NCBI GenBank assembly: GCA_023255415.1
Contig: JALRIN010000040.1
Location: forward strand, 252 to 23,883
Source of the DNA: Cypionkella sp.
Lineage (GTDB): Bacteria; Pseudomonadota; Alphaproteobacteria; Rhodobacterales; Rhodobacteraceae
Direction: 5' to 3'
Length of the DNA stretch: 23,632 nt
The position numbers and the translations under genes were made by a program. Below are positions 16,768-22,810 of the stretch, piece by piece. The stretch's first letter is position 1, and every line of letters starts with the position of its first letter. A model generated the notes under the pieces. That model was not told where the DNA came from, searched no databases, and saw only the letters and a program-made list of their open reading frames with translations.

Positions 16768-17298
16768 ATGTATCCGATCTTTCGCATGGCCAAAGAGGTA
16801 TGGAAATTCCGCAAAGCTGCCCCTTTGAGCATTTTGCAGCCGCATATCAGCACGCATCGGGTTTGGCCTTGGGATCTGGACGTTTGGTTCGAGCTGAACA
16901 ATGGCCGCACGCTGACGCTGTTTGATCTGGGCCGAATTCCTATGGCCAAGCGGATGGGGTTTGACACAGTGACCCGCACGCGCGGCTGGGGGCTGACGGT
17001 TGCGGGCAATTCGACCCGCTACCGCAAACGGGTGACGGCGTTTCAGCGCCTGACCCAAGTCAGCCGTGTGGTCGGTTGGGACGCAAGGTTTGTCTATCTT
17101 GAGCAAAGCTTTTGGCGGGGGGACGAATGTACAACCCATATGCTGTTGCGCAATGCCTTTATCTCGAAGGCCGGAATGGTGCCGCCTGCCGAGGTTTTGG
17201 CAGCCCTTGGTCAAAGCCAACCCAGCCCGCCCTTGCCCGAGTGGATCAGTGATTGGATCGCGGCAGAGGCCAAGCGGCCTTGGCCACCGCAGCGCTAG
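16768..17298 (+). CDS. Acyl-CoA thioesterase-like protein (hotdog fold, THEM family)
   Basis: This 176-residue protein resembles the thioesterase-superfamily proteins common in Rhodobacterales: MYPIFRMAKEVWKF at the start, a central THRVWPWDLDVWFELNNGRTLTLFDLGR segment forming the hotdog helix, then RYRKRVTAFQRL, WDARFVYLEQSFWR and a C-terminal PLPEWISDW tail. It probably hydrolyses an acyl-CoA in the cytosol, but the substrate is unknown. I use the ATG at 16768 because AGGGG lies 7 bases before it; an upstream in-frame ATG at 16741 adds nine residues without support. It is divergent from yggT. A weak -35-like TTGACC is at 16713-16718, with no good -10 partner. Confidence 0.8.
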   Translation: MYPIFRMAKEVWKFRKAAPLSILQPHISTHRVWPWDLDVWFELNNGRTLTLFDLGRIPMAKRMGFDTVTRTRGWGLTVAGNSTRYRKRVTAFQRLTQVSRVVGWDARFVYLEQSFWRGDECTTHMLLRNAFISKAGMVPPAEVLAALGQSQPSPPLPEWISDWIAAEAKRPWPPQR

Positions 17299-17299
17299 G

Positions 17300-17324
17300 C
17301 CGCGCTTGCGCCAGCGCCGGTTTT
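17300..17324 (+). terminator. Weak candidate terminator after the thioesterase gene
   Basis: GCGCT (17302-17306) and AGCGC (17313-17317) pair around a 6-base loop. Two more pairs form outside one bulged C, and TTTT follows at 17321-17324. The stem lies directly after the TAG stop. The T-run is short, so termination would be partial at best. Confidence 0.35.
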
Positions 17325-17363
17325 CAGGCTTGATCGGATCGAACGCAAGGTAAGGGGTGGGCA

Positions 17364-18731
17364 ATGGCGACGGCACGGCAACGCATCTGGGGATGGTGGT
17401 TTTTTGATTGGGCCAGCCAGCCCTATAGCACTCTGCTTTTGACCTTTATCTTCGGCCCCTATTTCGCCGAAGTGGCGCGCGGCTATTACATGGGCACCGG
17501 CATGGAGGAAGAGGCCGCAAAGGCCGCCGCCCAAGCCTATTGGGGCTATGGGCTGACCGCCGCTTCGATCGTGATCGCGGTTTTGGCGCCGATCTTGGGG
17601 GCTGTGGCCGATGGCACCGGGCGGCGGATGATCTGGATCTGGATTTTCTCGATGTTTTATGTGGTGGGGGCGGCGGGCCTGTGGTGGTTGGTGCCCGGCG
17701 CCGAGGCCAGCACCTTGGCTTGGGCCGTGGCGCTGTTTGGTCTGGGTTTTATCGGCATGGAGTTCACCACGATCTTCACCAATGCCCTGATGCCAAGCCT
17801 GACCGACCATGACGAGATCGGCGCGGTCTCTGGCACCGGATTCGCCTTTGGCTATCTGGGCGGTCTGCTGGCGCTGATCTTGATGCTGCTGCTGTTTGCC
17901 GAAAACGCGGCCACGGGCAAAACCCTGCTGGGGATTGATCCAATCTTTGGCCTGGACGCCGAATCGCGTGAGGGCACGCGCTTTGTCGGACCGCTGACGG
18001 CGCTTTGGTATGTGGTCTTTATGATCCCGTTTTTCCTTTGGGTGAAAGAGCCAAAGATGCCTGCGACGCGGCTGCATATCGGCAAGGCTTTGGCCAGTTT
18101 GCAAGAGTTGATCATCGGCCTGCGCTTTCGCAAAAGTCTTGCCGCCTATCTGACCTCTTCGCTGTTTTACCGCGACGCGCTGAACGCGCTTTATGGGTTT
18201 GGCGGGGTCTATGCCTCGAATGTGCTGAATTGGTCGATCACCCAGATTGGGGTCTTCGGGATTTTGGGCGGCATCACGGCGATGATCGCATCTTACATCG
18301 GCGGCAAGCTCGACAACCGCTTTGGTCCGCGCTTTGTGATCGGCTGGGCGATTGTGGTGCTGATGTTTGTCTGCATCATCATCGTGGGCATGACCCGCGA
18401 AAGCCTGTGGGGCATCGCGCTTGATCCAGCCTCGGCGACGCCAGACATCATCTTTTACATCTGCGGCGGGTTGATCGGGGCGGCGGGCGGGCCGTTGCAG
18501 GCAGCCTCGCGCACCATGTTGCTGCGCCACACCACGCCAGACCGCGCCACCGAGGCCTTTGGTCTGTTCGCGCTCTCGGGCAAGGTCGCGAGCTTTATGT
18601 CGCCGTTTTTGATCGCAGTTGTCTCGCAAGCCAGCGGGTCGGCGCGCATTGGCATCTCGCCGGTGATCTTATTGTTTTTGATCGGGCTTATTCTGTTACT
18701 TTGGGTCAATCCAAAGGGTGAACGGGTATGA
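17364..18731 (+). CDS. MFS transporter, UMF1 (Atg22-like) family
   Basis: This 455-residue inner-membrane protein has about 12 membrane segments. It starts with WGWWFFDWASQPYSTLLLTFIFGPYF, the N-terminal signature of UMF1/vacuole-effluxer Atg22-like transporters. It also has the motif A region GAVADGTGRR near residue 85 and SRTMLLRHTTPDRATEAFGLFALSGK in the C-terminal half. Yeast Atg22 exports amino acids from the vacuole; the bacterial substrates are not known. AAGGGG lies 7 bases before the ATG. It is the first gene of a three-gene overlapping unit: its TGA overlaps the ATG of mepA in ATGA. This coupling to murein hydrolysis makes export or recovery of a cell-wall-derived compound imaginable, but that is speculation. 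Confidence 0.9.
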   Translation: MATARQRIWGWWFFDWASQPYSTLLLTFIFGPYFAEVARGYYMGTGMEEEAAKAAAQAYWGYGLTAASIVIAVLAPILGAVADGTGRRMIWIWIFSMFYVVGAAGLWWLVPGAEASTLAWAVALFGLGFIGMEFTTIFTNALMPSLTDHDEIGAVSGTGFAFGYLGGLLALILMLLLFAENAATGKTLLGIDPIFGLDAESREGTRFVGPLTALWYVVFMIPFFLWVKEPKMPATRLHIGKALASLQELIIGLRFRKSLAAYLTSSLFYRDALNALYGFGGVYASNVLNWSITQIGVFGILGGITAMIASYIGGKLDNRFGPRFVIGWAIVVLMFVCIIIVGMTRESLWGIALDPASATPDIIFYICGGLIGAAGGPLQAASRTMLLRHTTPDRATEAFGLFALSGKVASFMSPFLIAVVSQASGSARIGISPVILLFLIGLILLLWVNPKGERV

Positions 18732-19624
18732 TAGCCAGATTTTTAGTGATTGCGGCGCTGTTTGCGCCTGTGCCGGGGGGGGCAGAGCAGCTGGCCAATA
18801 AGCTTTTTGGTGCTGCTAAAGCCCCTAGCCAGCAAGAGGCTGCACCGATTGGCACCTATGCCAGGGGCTGCGCCGCCGGCAATGTCGAACTGCCCGAATC
18901 CGGGCCGACATGGCAGGCGATGCGGCTGTCGCGCAATCGCAATTATGGCCAGCCGGTTTTGGTGCAATATCTGGAAGATCTGTCGGTCAAGGCCACTCAG
19001 ATCGGCTGGAAAGGGCTTTATATCGGCGATATGGGCCAGCCGCGCGGCGGGCCGATGACCTCGGGCCATGCCAGCCATCAGATCGGGCTGGATGCCGATA
19101 TCTGGATGCTGCCGCCGACAAGCCTGACGTTGTCGCGCGCCGAGCGGGAAAAGATTAGCTCGATCCCCGTGCGCTCGGCCGATCAGCGCAGTGTCACGAA
19201 AAACTGGACGCCGCAGCACGCGGCCTTGTTGCAGGCAGCAGCCTCTGACCCGCGGATCGAGCGGATTTTTGTCGCGGCGGCCGTGAAGATTGCGATGTGC
19301 AAGACCGCAAAGCCGGCCGACAAAAGCTGGCTGCAAAAGATCCGGCCGATTTATGGCCATGACACGCATTTTCATGTGCGGCTGAAATGCCCTGCGGGTG
19401 CGAGCCAATGCCAGACCCAAACGCCGACGGTGTCGCAATTGTCCAAGGGCGGCAATGGCTGCGATGAAACCCTGCAATGGTGGGTGTCAGAGGCCTATCT
19501 GAACCCACCCAAGCCGAAGCCTTCGGCCAAACCTGCCAAGCCAGTGCCCCGTAAAAAGGGTCCGCGCGATTACACCTTGGCCGATCTTCCTGCCCAATGC
19601 GCCGCCGTTCTATCCTCGCGTTAG
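18728..19624 (+). CDS. mepA: Penicillin-insensitive murein endopeptidase MepA
   Basis: This 298-residue periplasmic zinc (LAS-type) metallopeptidase cleaves D-Ala-meso-DAP cross-links of peptidoglycan and is not inhibited by beta-lactams. A signal peptide ends near GGA-EQ (residue 19). The zinc ligands and conserved residues have the E. coli spacing: H114, H117 and D124 in SGHASHQIGLDADIW, and H211, H214 and H216 in YGHDTHFHVRLKCP. Cysteines at 48, 191, 221 and 228 could form disulfides. The C-terminus has a Lys/Pro-rich linker (KPKPSAKPAKPVPRKKG) that may bind the wall. AAAGGG inside the preceding gene serves as ribosome binding site, and the start overlaps that gene by ATGA. Its last 28 bases overlap the next gene. 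Confidence 0.95.
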   Translation: MIARFLVIAALFAPVPGGAEQLANKLFGAAKAPSQQEAAPIGTYARGCAAGNVELPESGPTWQAMRLSRNRNYGQPVLVQYLEDLSVKATQIGWKGLYIGDMGQPRGGPMTSGHASHQIGLDADIWMLPPTSLTLSRAEREKISSIPVRSADQRSVTKNWTPQHAALLQAAASDPRIERIFVAAAVKIAMCKTAKPADKSWLQKIRPIYGHDTHFHVRLKCPAGASQCQTQTPTVSQLSKGGNGCDETLQWWVSEAYLNPPKPKPSAKPAKPVPRKKGPRDYTLADLPAQCAAVLSSR

Positions 19625-20493
19625 GCCTTGGGCTGGTGTTTTTGGCGGGCCTGCAAAGCAGTGCCAGCCCCTTGCCGCCGCTGGGGTTTGTGGGGGTTTT
19701 TGACTGGCGGGCCGATGATCCGCGCTTTGGTGGGTTTTCTGGGCTGGAACTGTCCGAGGATGGCGCAAGCTATGTCGCGCTGTCAGATCGGGGCGGCTTT
19801 ACCCAAGGCAAGATCTTGCGTGACGCCGAGGGCCGGATTGTCAGCATGACCGCAGCCCGCGTGCAATTGCTGCAAGGCGAGGATGGCCGGCCGCTGAAAC
19901 CGCTGCAGACCGACAGCGAAGGTTTGGCGCTTGCGGCGGATGGGTCGATGTTTGTCTCGTTCGAGGGCGGTGCGCGGGTTGCGCATTACGCCCGCCTTGG
20001 CGGCCCCGCCAAAAACCTGCCGCGCGCGCCCGAGTTTGCCAAACTGCAGGTCAACTCTTCGCTTGAAGCGCTGGCGATTGGGCCGGATGGTGCGCTTTAC
20101 ACCCTGCCTGAACGCAGTGGACACGCAGACATCCCCTTTCCGGTCTATCGGTTTAAAAATGGCAGATGGGACACCAGTTTGTCGGTGCGGCGCGACGGTG
20201 GTTTTCTGCCTGTTGGCGCAGATTTTGGCCCTGATGGCCGCTATTATTTGCTGGAGCGTGATTTTCGCGGCCTTGCCGGCTTTGCCACGCGTCTGCGCCG
20301 ATTTACCGTGACGCCCGATGCGATGACCGAGGAAACCACGATGTTAGAGACCCCGACGGGGCTTTACGACAACCTTGAAGGCCTGTCGATCTGGCGTGAT
20401 CCGCAGGGTCATTTGCGTGCGAGCATGGTGTCAGACGATAACTTTGCCTTCTTTTTGCGCACGCAATTGGTCGAATATCGCCTGCCCGATTGA
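19597..20493 (+). CDS. Secreted phytase-like / esterase-like beta-propeller protein
   Basis: This 298-residue exported protein resembles the 'esterase-like activity of phytase' family (PF13449 type). Typical segments are FGGFSGLELSEDG, YVALSDRGGF, TDSEGLALAADGSMFVSFEGG, SSLEALAIGPDGALYTLPE and YDNLEGLSIWRDPQGHL, which mark blades of a propeller. The N-terminus MRRRSILALGLGLVFLAG is a signal peptide, cleaved near SSA-SP; the arginine run leaves Tat export possible. The enzymatic activity is unproven in this family. The start lies 28 bases inside mepA in another frame and has no clear Shine-Dalgarno, so translation is probably coupled to mepA. No later start would keep the signal peptide. Confidence 0.85.
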   Translation: MRRRSILALGLGLVFLAGLQSSASPLPPLGFVGVFDWRADDPRFGGFSGLELSEDGASYVALSDRGGFTQGKILRDAEGRIVSMTAARVQLLQGEDGRPLKPLQTDSEGLALAADGSMFVSFEGGARVAHYARLGGPAKNLPRAPEFAKLQVNSSLEALAIGPDGALYTLPERSGHADIPFPVYRFKNGRWDTSLSVRRDGGFLPVGADFGPDGRYYLLERDFRGLAGFATRLRRFTVTPDAMTEETTMLETPTGLYDNLEGLSIWRDPQGHLRASMVSDDNFAFFLRTQLVEYRLPD

Positions 20494-20518
20494 CAGCCCG
20501 CAGCGCAGGGTCTAAGCC
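20490..20518 (+). promoter_or_regulatory. Candidate promoter of the yhhQ gene
   Basis: A perfect TTGACA (20490-20495) overlaps the stop codon of the preceding gene. After 17 bases comes TAAGCC (20513-20518), a poor -10. It would start transcription about 50 bases before the yhhQ start codon. The 83-base gap contains nothing else I can support. Confidence 0.35.
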
Positions 20519-20576
20519 GCCGCGTCCCGACATGGGGCATCCAAGTCTCCGCGACCTTGTAAAAAACGGAATGAAC

Positions 20577-21197
20577 ATGAACAAACTTCTGCCCGGCGTT
20601 CTCGCCATGGCCATCGTTGTGGTGGTCTCGAATATCCTTGTGCAATATCCAATCGGCCAATGGCTGACCTGGGGTGCCTTTACCTATCCCTTTGCTTTTC
20701 TGGTGTCTGAACTCGTTAACCGCTTTCACGGCGTGCAAGCTGCGCGGCGGGTGGTCTATGCGGGCTTTGTGGTTGGCCTGATCTGTTCGCTGATCGGCAC
20801 GCAAATCATCGGCGAATACGGGCCCTTGGTGACGCTGCGCGTCGCGATTGGCTCGGGCGTTGCTTTTTTGGTGGCGCAACTGCTGGATGTCAGCGTGTTT
20901 GACCGGCTGCGCCGCTCTGCTTGGTGGCGCGCGCCGTTTTTGGGATCTTTCTTTGGCTCTAGCGTCGACACGCTGTTGTTTTTCAGCATCGCGTTTTCGG
21001 CGACATTGGTCTGGATCGAACCGGGAAATGACATCTCTTGGGCGGTTGAAAGCGTGCCTTTGCTGGGCTTTGGCCCTGCGGTGCCGCTGTGGGTTTCGCT
21101 GGGCTGCGCAGATTGGGGTGTAAAAGTTGCTGTTGATATAATCGCGCTGATGCCTTTCCGTGCAATTGTCGCGAAATATGCCGCACGGGTAGCGTAA
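20577..21197 (+). CDS. yhhQ: Queuosine precursor transporter (YhhQ/VUT family)
   Basis: This 206-residue inner-membrane protein has about six hydrophobic segments and matches the YhhQ/DUF165 family, which imports queuosine precursors (preQ0/preQ1) for tRNA modification. Typical features are SNILVQYPIG near the start, TYPFAFLVSELVNRFHG, the ARRVVYAGFVVGL segment, and the C-terminal SLGCADWGVKVAVDIIALMPFRAI. I choose the second ATG at 20577 (MNKLLPGVL) because GGA at 20568-20570 stands 6 bases before it. For the ATG at 20571 this element would be too close. No other queuosine gene lies in the window. I do not see a convincing preQ1 riboswitch before it. Confidence 0.9.
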   Translation: MNKLLPGVLAMAIVVVVSNILVQYPIGQWLTWGAFTYPFAFLVSELVNRFHGVQAARRVVYAGFVVGLICSLIGTQIIGEYGPLVTLRVAIGSGVAFLVAQLLDVSVFDRLRRSAWWRAPFLGSFFGSSVDTLLFFSIAFSATLVWIEPGNDISWAVESVPLLGFGPAVPLWVSLGCADWGVKVAVDIIALMPFRAIVAKYAARVA

Positions 21198-21203
21198 AAG
21201 CTT

Positions 21204-21231
21204 TTGACATACACAAAATCTGTGTCACCAT
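21204..21231 (+). promoter_or_regulatory. Promoter of the small structured transcript
   Basis: A perfect TTGACA at 21204-21209 is followed after 16 bases by CACCAT (21226-21231), which matches TATAAT at 3 of 6 positions including the key A and the final T. The surrounding sequence is clearly more A/T-rich than the coding regions. The start of transcription would be near 21238-21241. The same stretch carries the dyad described in the next entry. Confidence 0.5.
21205..21227. promoter_or_regulatory. Dyad over the promoter spacer, possible operator
   Basis: TGACA (21205-21209) and TGTCA (21223-21227) are inverted repeats. A second inner pair, ACACA (21211-21215) and TGTGT (21221-21225), is nested in them. 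The dyad covers the -35 box and spacer, where a repressor would block polymerase. I cannot assign it to a known regulator. Confidence 0.35.
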
Positions 21232-21267
21232 CCCCTTATCGGCAACATTTTGAAAGGAGGTGACCCA

Positions 21268-21324
21268 GTGTCTAGAGTGATAGTGGAGAGCGGTGTCGGG
21301 ACAGTCATGGGGGGCGTTTTCTAG
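21268..21324 (+). CDS. Candidate 18-residue leader peptide
   Basis: A GTG codon follows the stretch AAAGGAGGTGA, an almost complete complement of the 16S rRNA 3' end, at a spacing of 4-6 bases. It opens a frame MSRVIVESGVGTVMGGVF that ends at TAG 21322-21324. The peptide is rich in Val (5 after the start) and Gly (5). It uses AGA and ATA at codons 3 and 5, which are rare in GC-rich alphaproteobacteria. The stop codon lies in the left arm of hairpin 1, so a terminating ribosome would open that hairpin. The strong ribosome binding site argues for translation; the shortness and the rare codons leave open that this is only structured RNA. Confidence 0.45.
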   Translation: MSRVIVESGVGTVMGGVF

Positions 21325-21394
21325 AAGCAGCCTTCTAGCGAAACCACCAATGATTGGGCTTTGATACCTAACTGGCCCATCTCCTAAGATCTCG

Positions 21395-21434
21395 GAAAGG
21401 GTTGCCGCAGGTGCTGGCAACCCTTTCTCTTTTT
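21395..21434 (+). terminator. Strong intrinsic terminator before arfB
   Basis: GAAAGGGTTGCC (21395-21406) and GGCAACCCTTTC (21416-21427) form a perfect 12-bp stem with a 9-base loop, followed by TCTTTTT (21428-21434). The T-run is on the plus strand only. It ends 24 bases before the arfB start codon, so transcripts from the small-RNA promoter would stop before arfB unless the hairpin is prevented. Confidence 0.88.
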
Positions 21435-21458
21435 CGCAGCTGCCGCTACCCTGACGCC

Positions 21459-21881
21459 ATGTTGCGGATCAATGACACCATCGCCCTTCAAGATTGGGAG
21501 CTTTCGGAAAGCTTCATGCGCGCCTCTGGGCCGGGGGGGCAGAATGTAAATAAGGTCTCGACGGCCGTTGAATTGCGCTTTGAGGCCGAGCGTTGCCCCA
21601 GTTTGGCGGCCTCGGTGAAGGCGCGGCTGAAGAAACTTGCGGGCAGGCGCTGGACGCTGGAAGGCGCGATTGTGTTGCAAGTGGACGAGACCCGCAGCCA
21701 GTTGCGCAACCGCGAAATCGCCCGCGAGCGGTTGGTCGAGCTGATCCGAACTGCGCTGATCGCGCCGAAACGGCGGATTGCCACCAAACCCACCTATGGC
21801 AGTCAGCTGCGCCGCATGGCCGCGAAATCGCAGCGCGGCACCACCAAAGCCCTGCGCGGCAAACCCTTGGACGAAGAATGA
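21459..21881 (+). CDS. arfB: Alternative ribosome-rescue factor ArfB (peptidyl-tRNA hydrolase)
   Basis: This 140-residue protein has the release-factor GGQ motif at residues 26-28 in GPGGQNVNKVSTAVELRF, which hydrolyses peptidyl-tRNA on stalled ribosomes. The basic C-terminal tail (KPTYGSQLRRMAAKSQRGTTKALRGK) enters the empty mRNA channel to recognise ribosomes without a stop codon. Length and GGQ position equal those of E. coli ArfB (YaeJ). There is no codon-recognition domain, which separates it from RF1/RF2. I see no Shine-Dalgarno before the ATG at 21459. The upstream in-frame ATG at 21402 would start within the terminator and is unlikely. Its TGA overlaps the next ATG in ATGA. A strong terminator 24 bases upstream suggests either an internal weak promoter or attenuation control. 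Confidence 0.95.
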   Translation: MLRINDTIALQDWELSESFMRASGPGGQNVNKVSTAVELRFEAERCPSLAASVKARLKKLAGRRWTLEGAIVLQVDETRSQLRNREIARERLVELIRTALIAPKRRIATKPTYGSQLRRMAAKSQRGTTKALRGKPLDEE

Positions 21882-22810
21882 CCCTGACAGCTCTTGCCAA
21901 TGAAGCCGCAGCACTCTGGCAAGGTCAGCCGCTGCGCCTGTTGCGCAATCGCGAAAATGCGGTGTTTGAAATTGCGATTCCTTCGGGGCGGGCAGCTTTG
22001 CGTCTGCACCGGATGGGCTATCAAGACCCCACCGCGATTGCCTCCGAGCTGTGGTGGTGCGCCCAGATGGCGGCGCAGGGCGTTGCGGTTCCGGCGGCGC
22101 TGCCCGCAATGGACGGCCAGTTTTTGCAGCGCTTGTCAAATGGGCGGCATGCTTCGGTGATCACTTGGATCGAGGGTGAGGCGCTGGGCGAGGCGGGGCA
22201 GGGCTTTGATCTGCCGCTGGACAGCATTTTGCAGCGGCATCACGATCTGGGCCAGCTGCTGGCCCTGGTGCACCGCGTCACCGATGGCTTGCTGCTGCCC
22301 CGTGATTTTCAGCGCCCTGCTTGGGATGTGGCGGGTCTCGTGGGCGAGACGCCGTTCTGGGGCCGGTTTTGGGAGCATCCTTTGGCAAGCCCGCGCCAAA
22401 CCGCGCTTTTGCAACAGGCGCGCGCGTTTTTGCAGGACGGTCTGCAGGCCTATGCAAAGGCGGGCAACCTAGGGCTGATCCATGCCGATGTGCTGCGCGA
22501 AAATGTTTTGGTGAACGGCAGTTCGCTTTCGCTGATCGACTTTGACGATTCCGGTTTTGGTCTGCGCCCCTATGATCTGGGCACGGTGCTTAGTCAGAAC
22601 CTTTACGAACCTGCCTACCCCGAAATTCGCGCCGCCTTGATCGAGGGCTATGCAGACCCTGGCTTGACGCCCGATCTGGTCGATCTGTTCACTTTGGCGC
22701 GGGTTTGCGCCTCGGTTGGTTGGGCGGCGCCAAGGTTGCCGCCTGACGATCCGGTGCATAAAAGCCACCTTGCCCGCGCCGAGATGTTGGCGCGCAGGCT
22801 TCTGGGCTAA
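21878..22810 (+). CDS. APH/homoserine-kinase-like phosphotransferase
   Basis: This 310-residue cytosolic protein shows the aminoglycoside phosphotransferase-like kinase fold. The catalytic loop is HADVLRENVLV (H202, D204, N209) and the metal-binding motif is IDFDDSG (D221, D223), both well placed. The N-lobe has RLHRMGYQD with ITWIEGE at about 95-101 as the hinge. Such proteins include homoserine kinase type II, SrkA (YihE) and sugar or antibiotic kinases. Resemblance to SrkA-type stress kinases is possible, but the substrate is not evident, and there is no reason to call it a resistance gene. It starts in the ATGA overlap with arfB; a longer frame upstream lies in the shadow of arfB. It ends convergently with pncB, overlapping by four bases. 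Confidence 0.82.
   Translation: MTLTALANEAAALWQGQPLRLLRNRENAVFEIAIPSGRAALRLHRMGYQDPTAIASELWWCAQMAAQGVAVPAALPAMDGQFLQRLSNGRHASVITWIEGEALGEAGQGFDLPLDSILQRHHDLGQLLALVHRVTDGLLLPRDFQRPAWDVAGLVGETPFWGRFWEHPLASPRQTALLQQARAFLQDGLQAYAKAGNLGLIHADVLRENVLVNGSSLSLIDFDDSGFGLRPYDLGTVLSQNLYEPAYPEIRAALIEGYADPGLTPDLVDLFTLARVCASVGWAAPRLPPDDPVHKSHLARAEMLARRLLG

Larger units (their letters stand above)
21238..21435 (+). ncRNA. Structured small transcript or leader RNA upstream of arfB
   Basis: Between a promoter-like element and an intrinsic terminator lies a stretch of about 200 bases that can fold well. Hairpin 1 pairs CTAGAAG (21321-21327) with CTTCTAG (21332-21338) around CAGC, with outer GTTT/AAAC pairs. 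Hairpin 2 pairs GATTGGGC (21352-21359) with GCCCATC (21375-21381) with one bulged T. Hairpin 3 is the terminator. CATCTCCT (21378-21385) can instead pair with the Shine-Dalgarno AGGAGGTG (21255-21262) and would compete with hairpin 2. GGCAAC near the 5' end (21241-21246) repeats part of the right terminator arm and could pair with GTTGCC of the left arm. It may be a free small RNA or an attenuator for arfB. I do not recognise a named RNA family. Confidence 0.55.

Noticed and set aside
16633..17376. N-terminal extension of YggT by 248 codons.
   Set aside because: The extension is antisense to the thioesterase gene, has a low-complexity Arg/Pro/His composition and no ribosome binding site. YggT proteins are about 95 residues.
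17295..18629. Long minus-strand reading frame of 444 codons opposite the UMF1 gene.
   Set aside because: It is a GC-rich codon-position shadow: rich in Arg, Gln, His and Asp, with no domain, while the plus strand encodes a clear membrane transporter.
20494..20576. A preQ1 riboswitch before the queuosine-precursor transporter, suggested by an A-rich tail (AAAAAAC) close to the start codon.
   Set aside because: I could not find the short hairpin with the typical loop and a pseudoknot partner in register. A covariance search for preQ1-I, II and III would settle it.
21321..21338. A signal recognition particle RNA, suggested by GAAGCAGCC in the loop region.
   Set aside because: The remaining SRP RNA core (GGTCAGGTCCGGAAGGA-type apical domain) is absent and the folding differs.
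21878..22810. An aminoglycoside resistance gene, suggested by the APH-type motifs.
   Set aside because: The motifs are shared by many metabolic kinases. The gene is coupled to arfB in an ordinary chromosomal setting without mobile elements.
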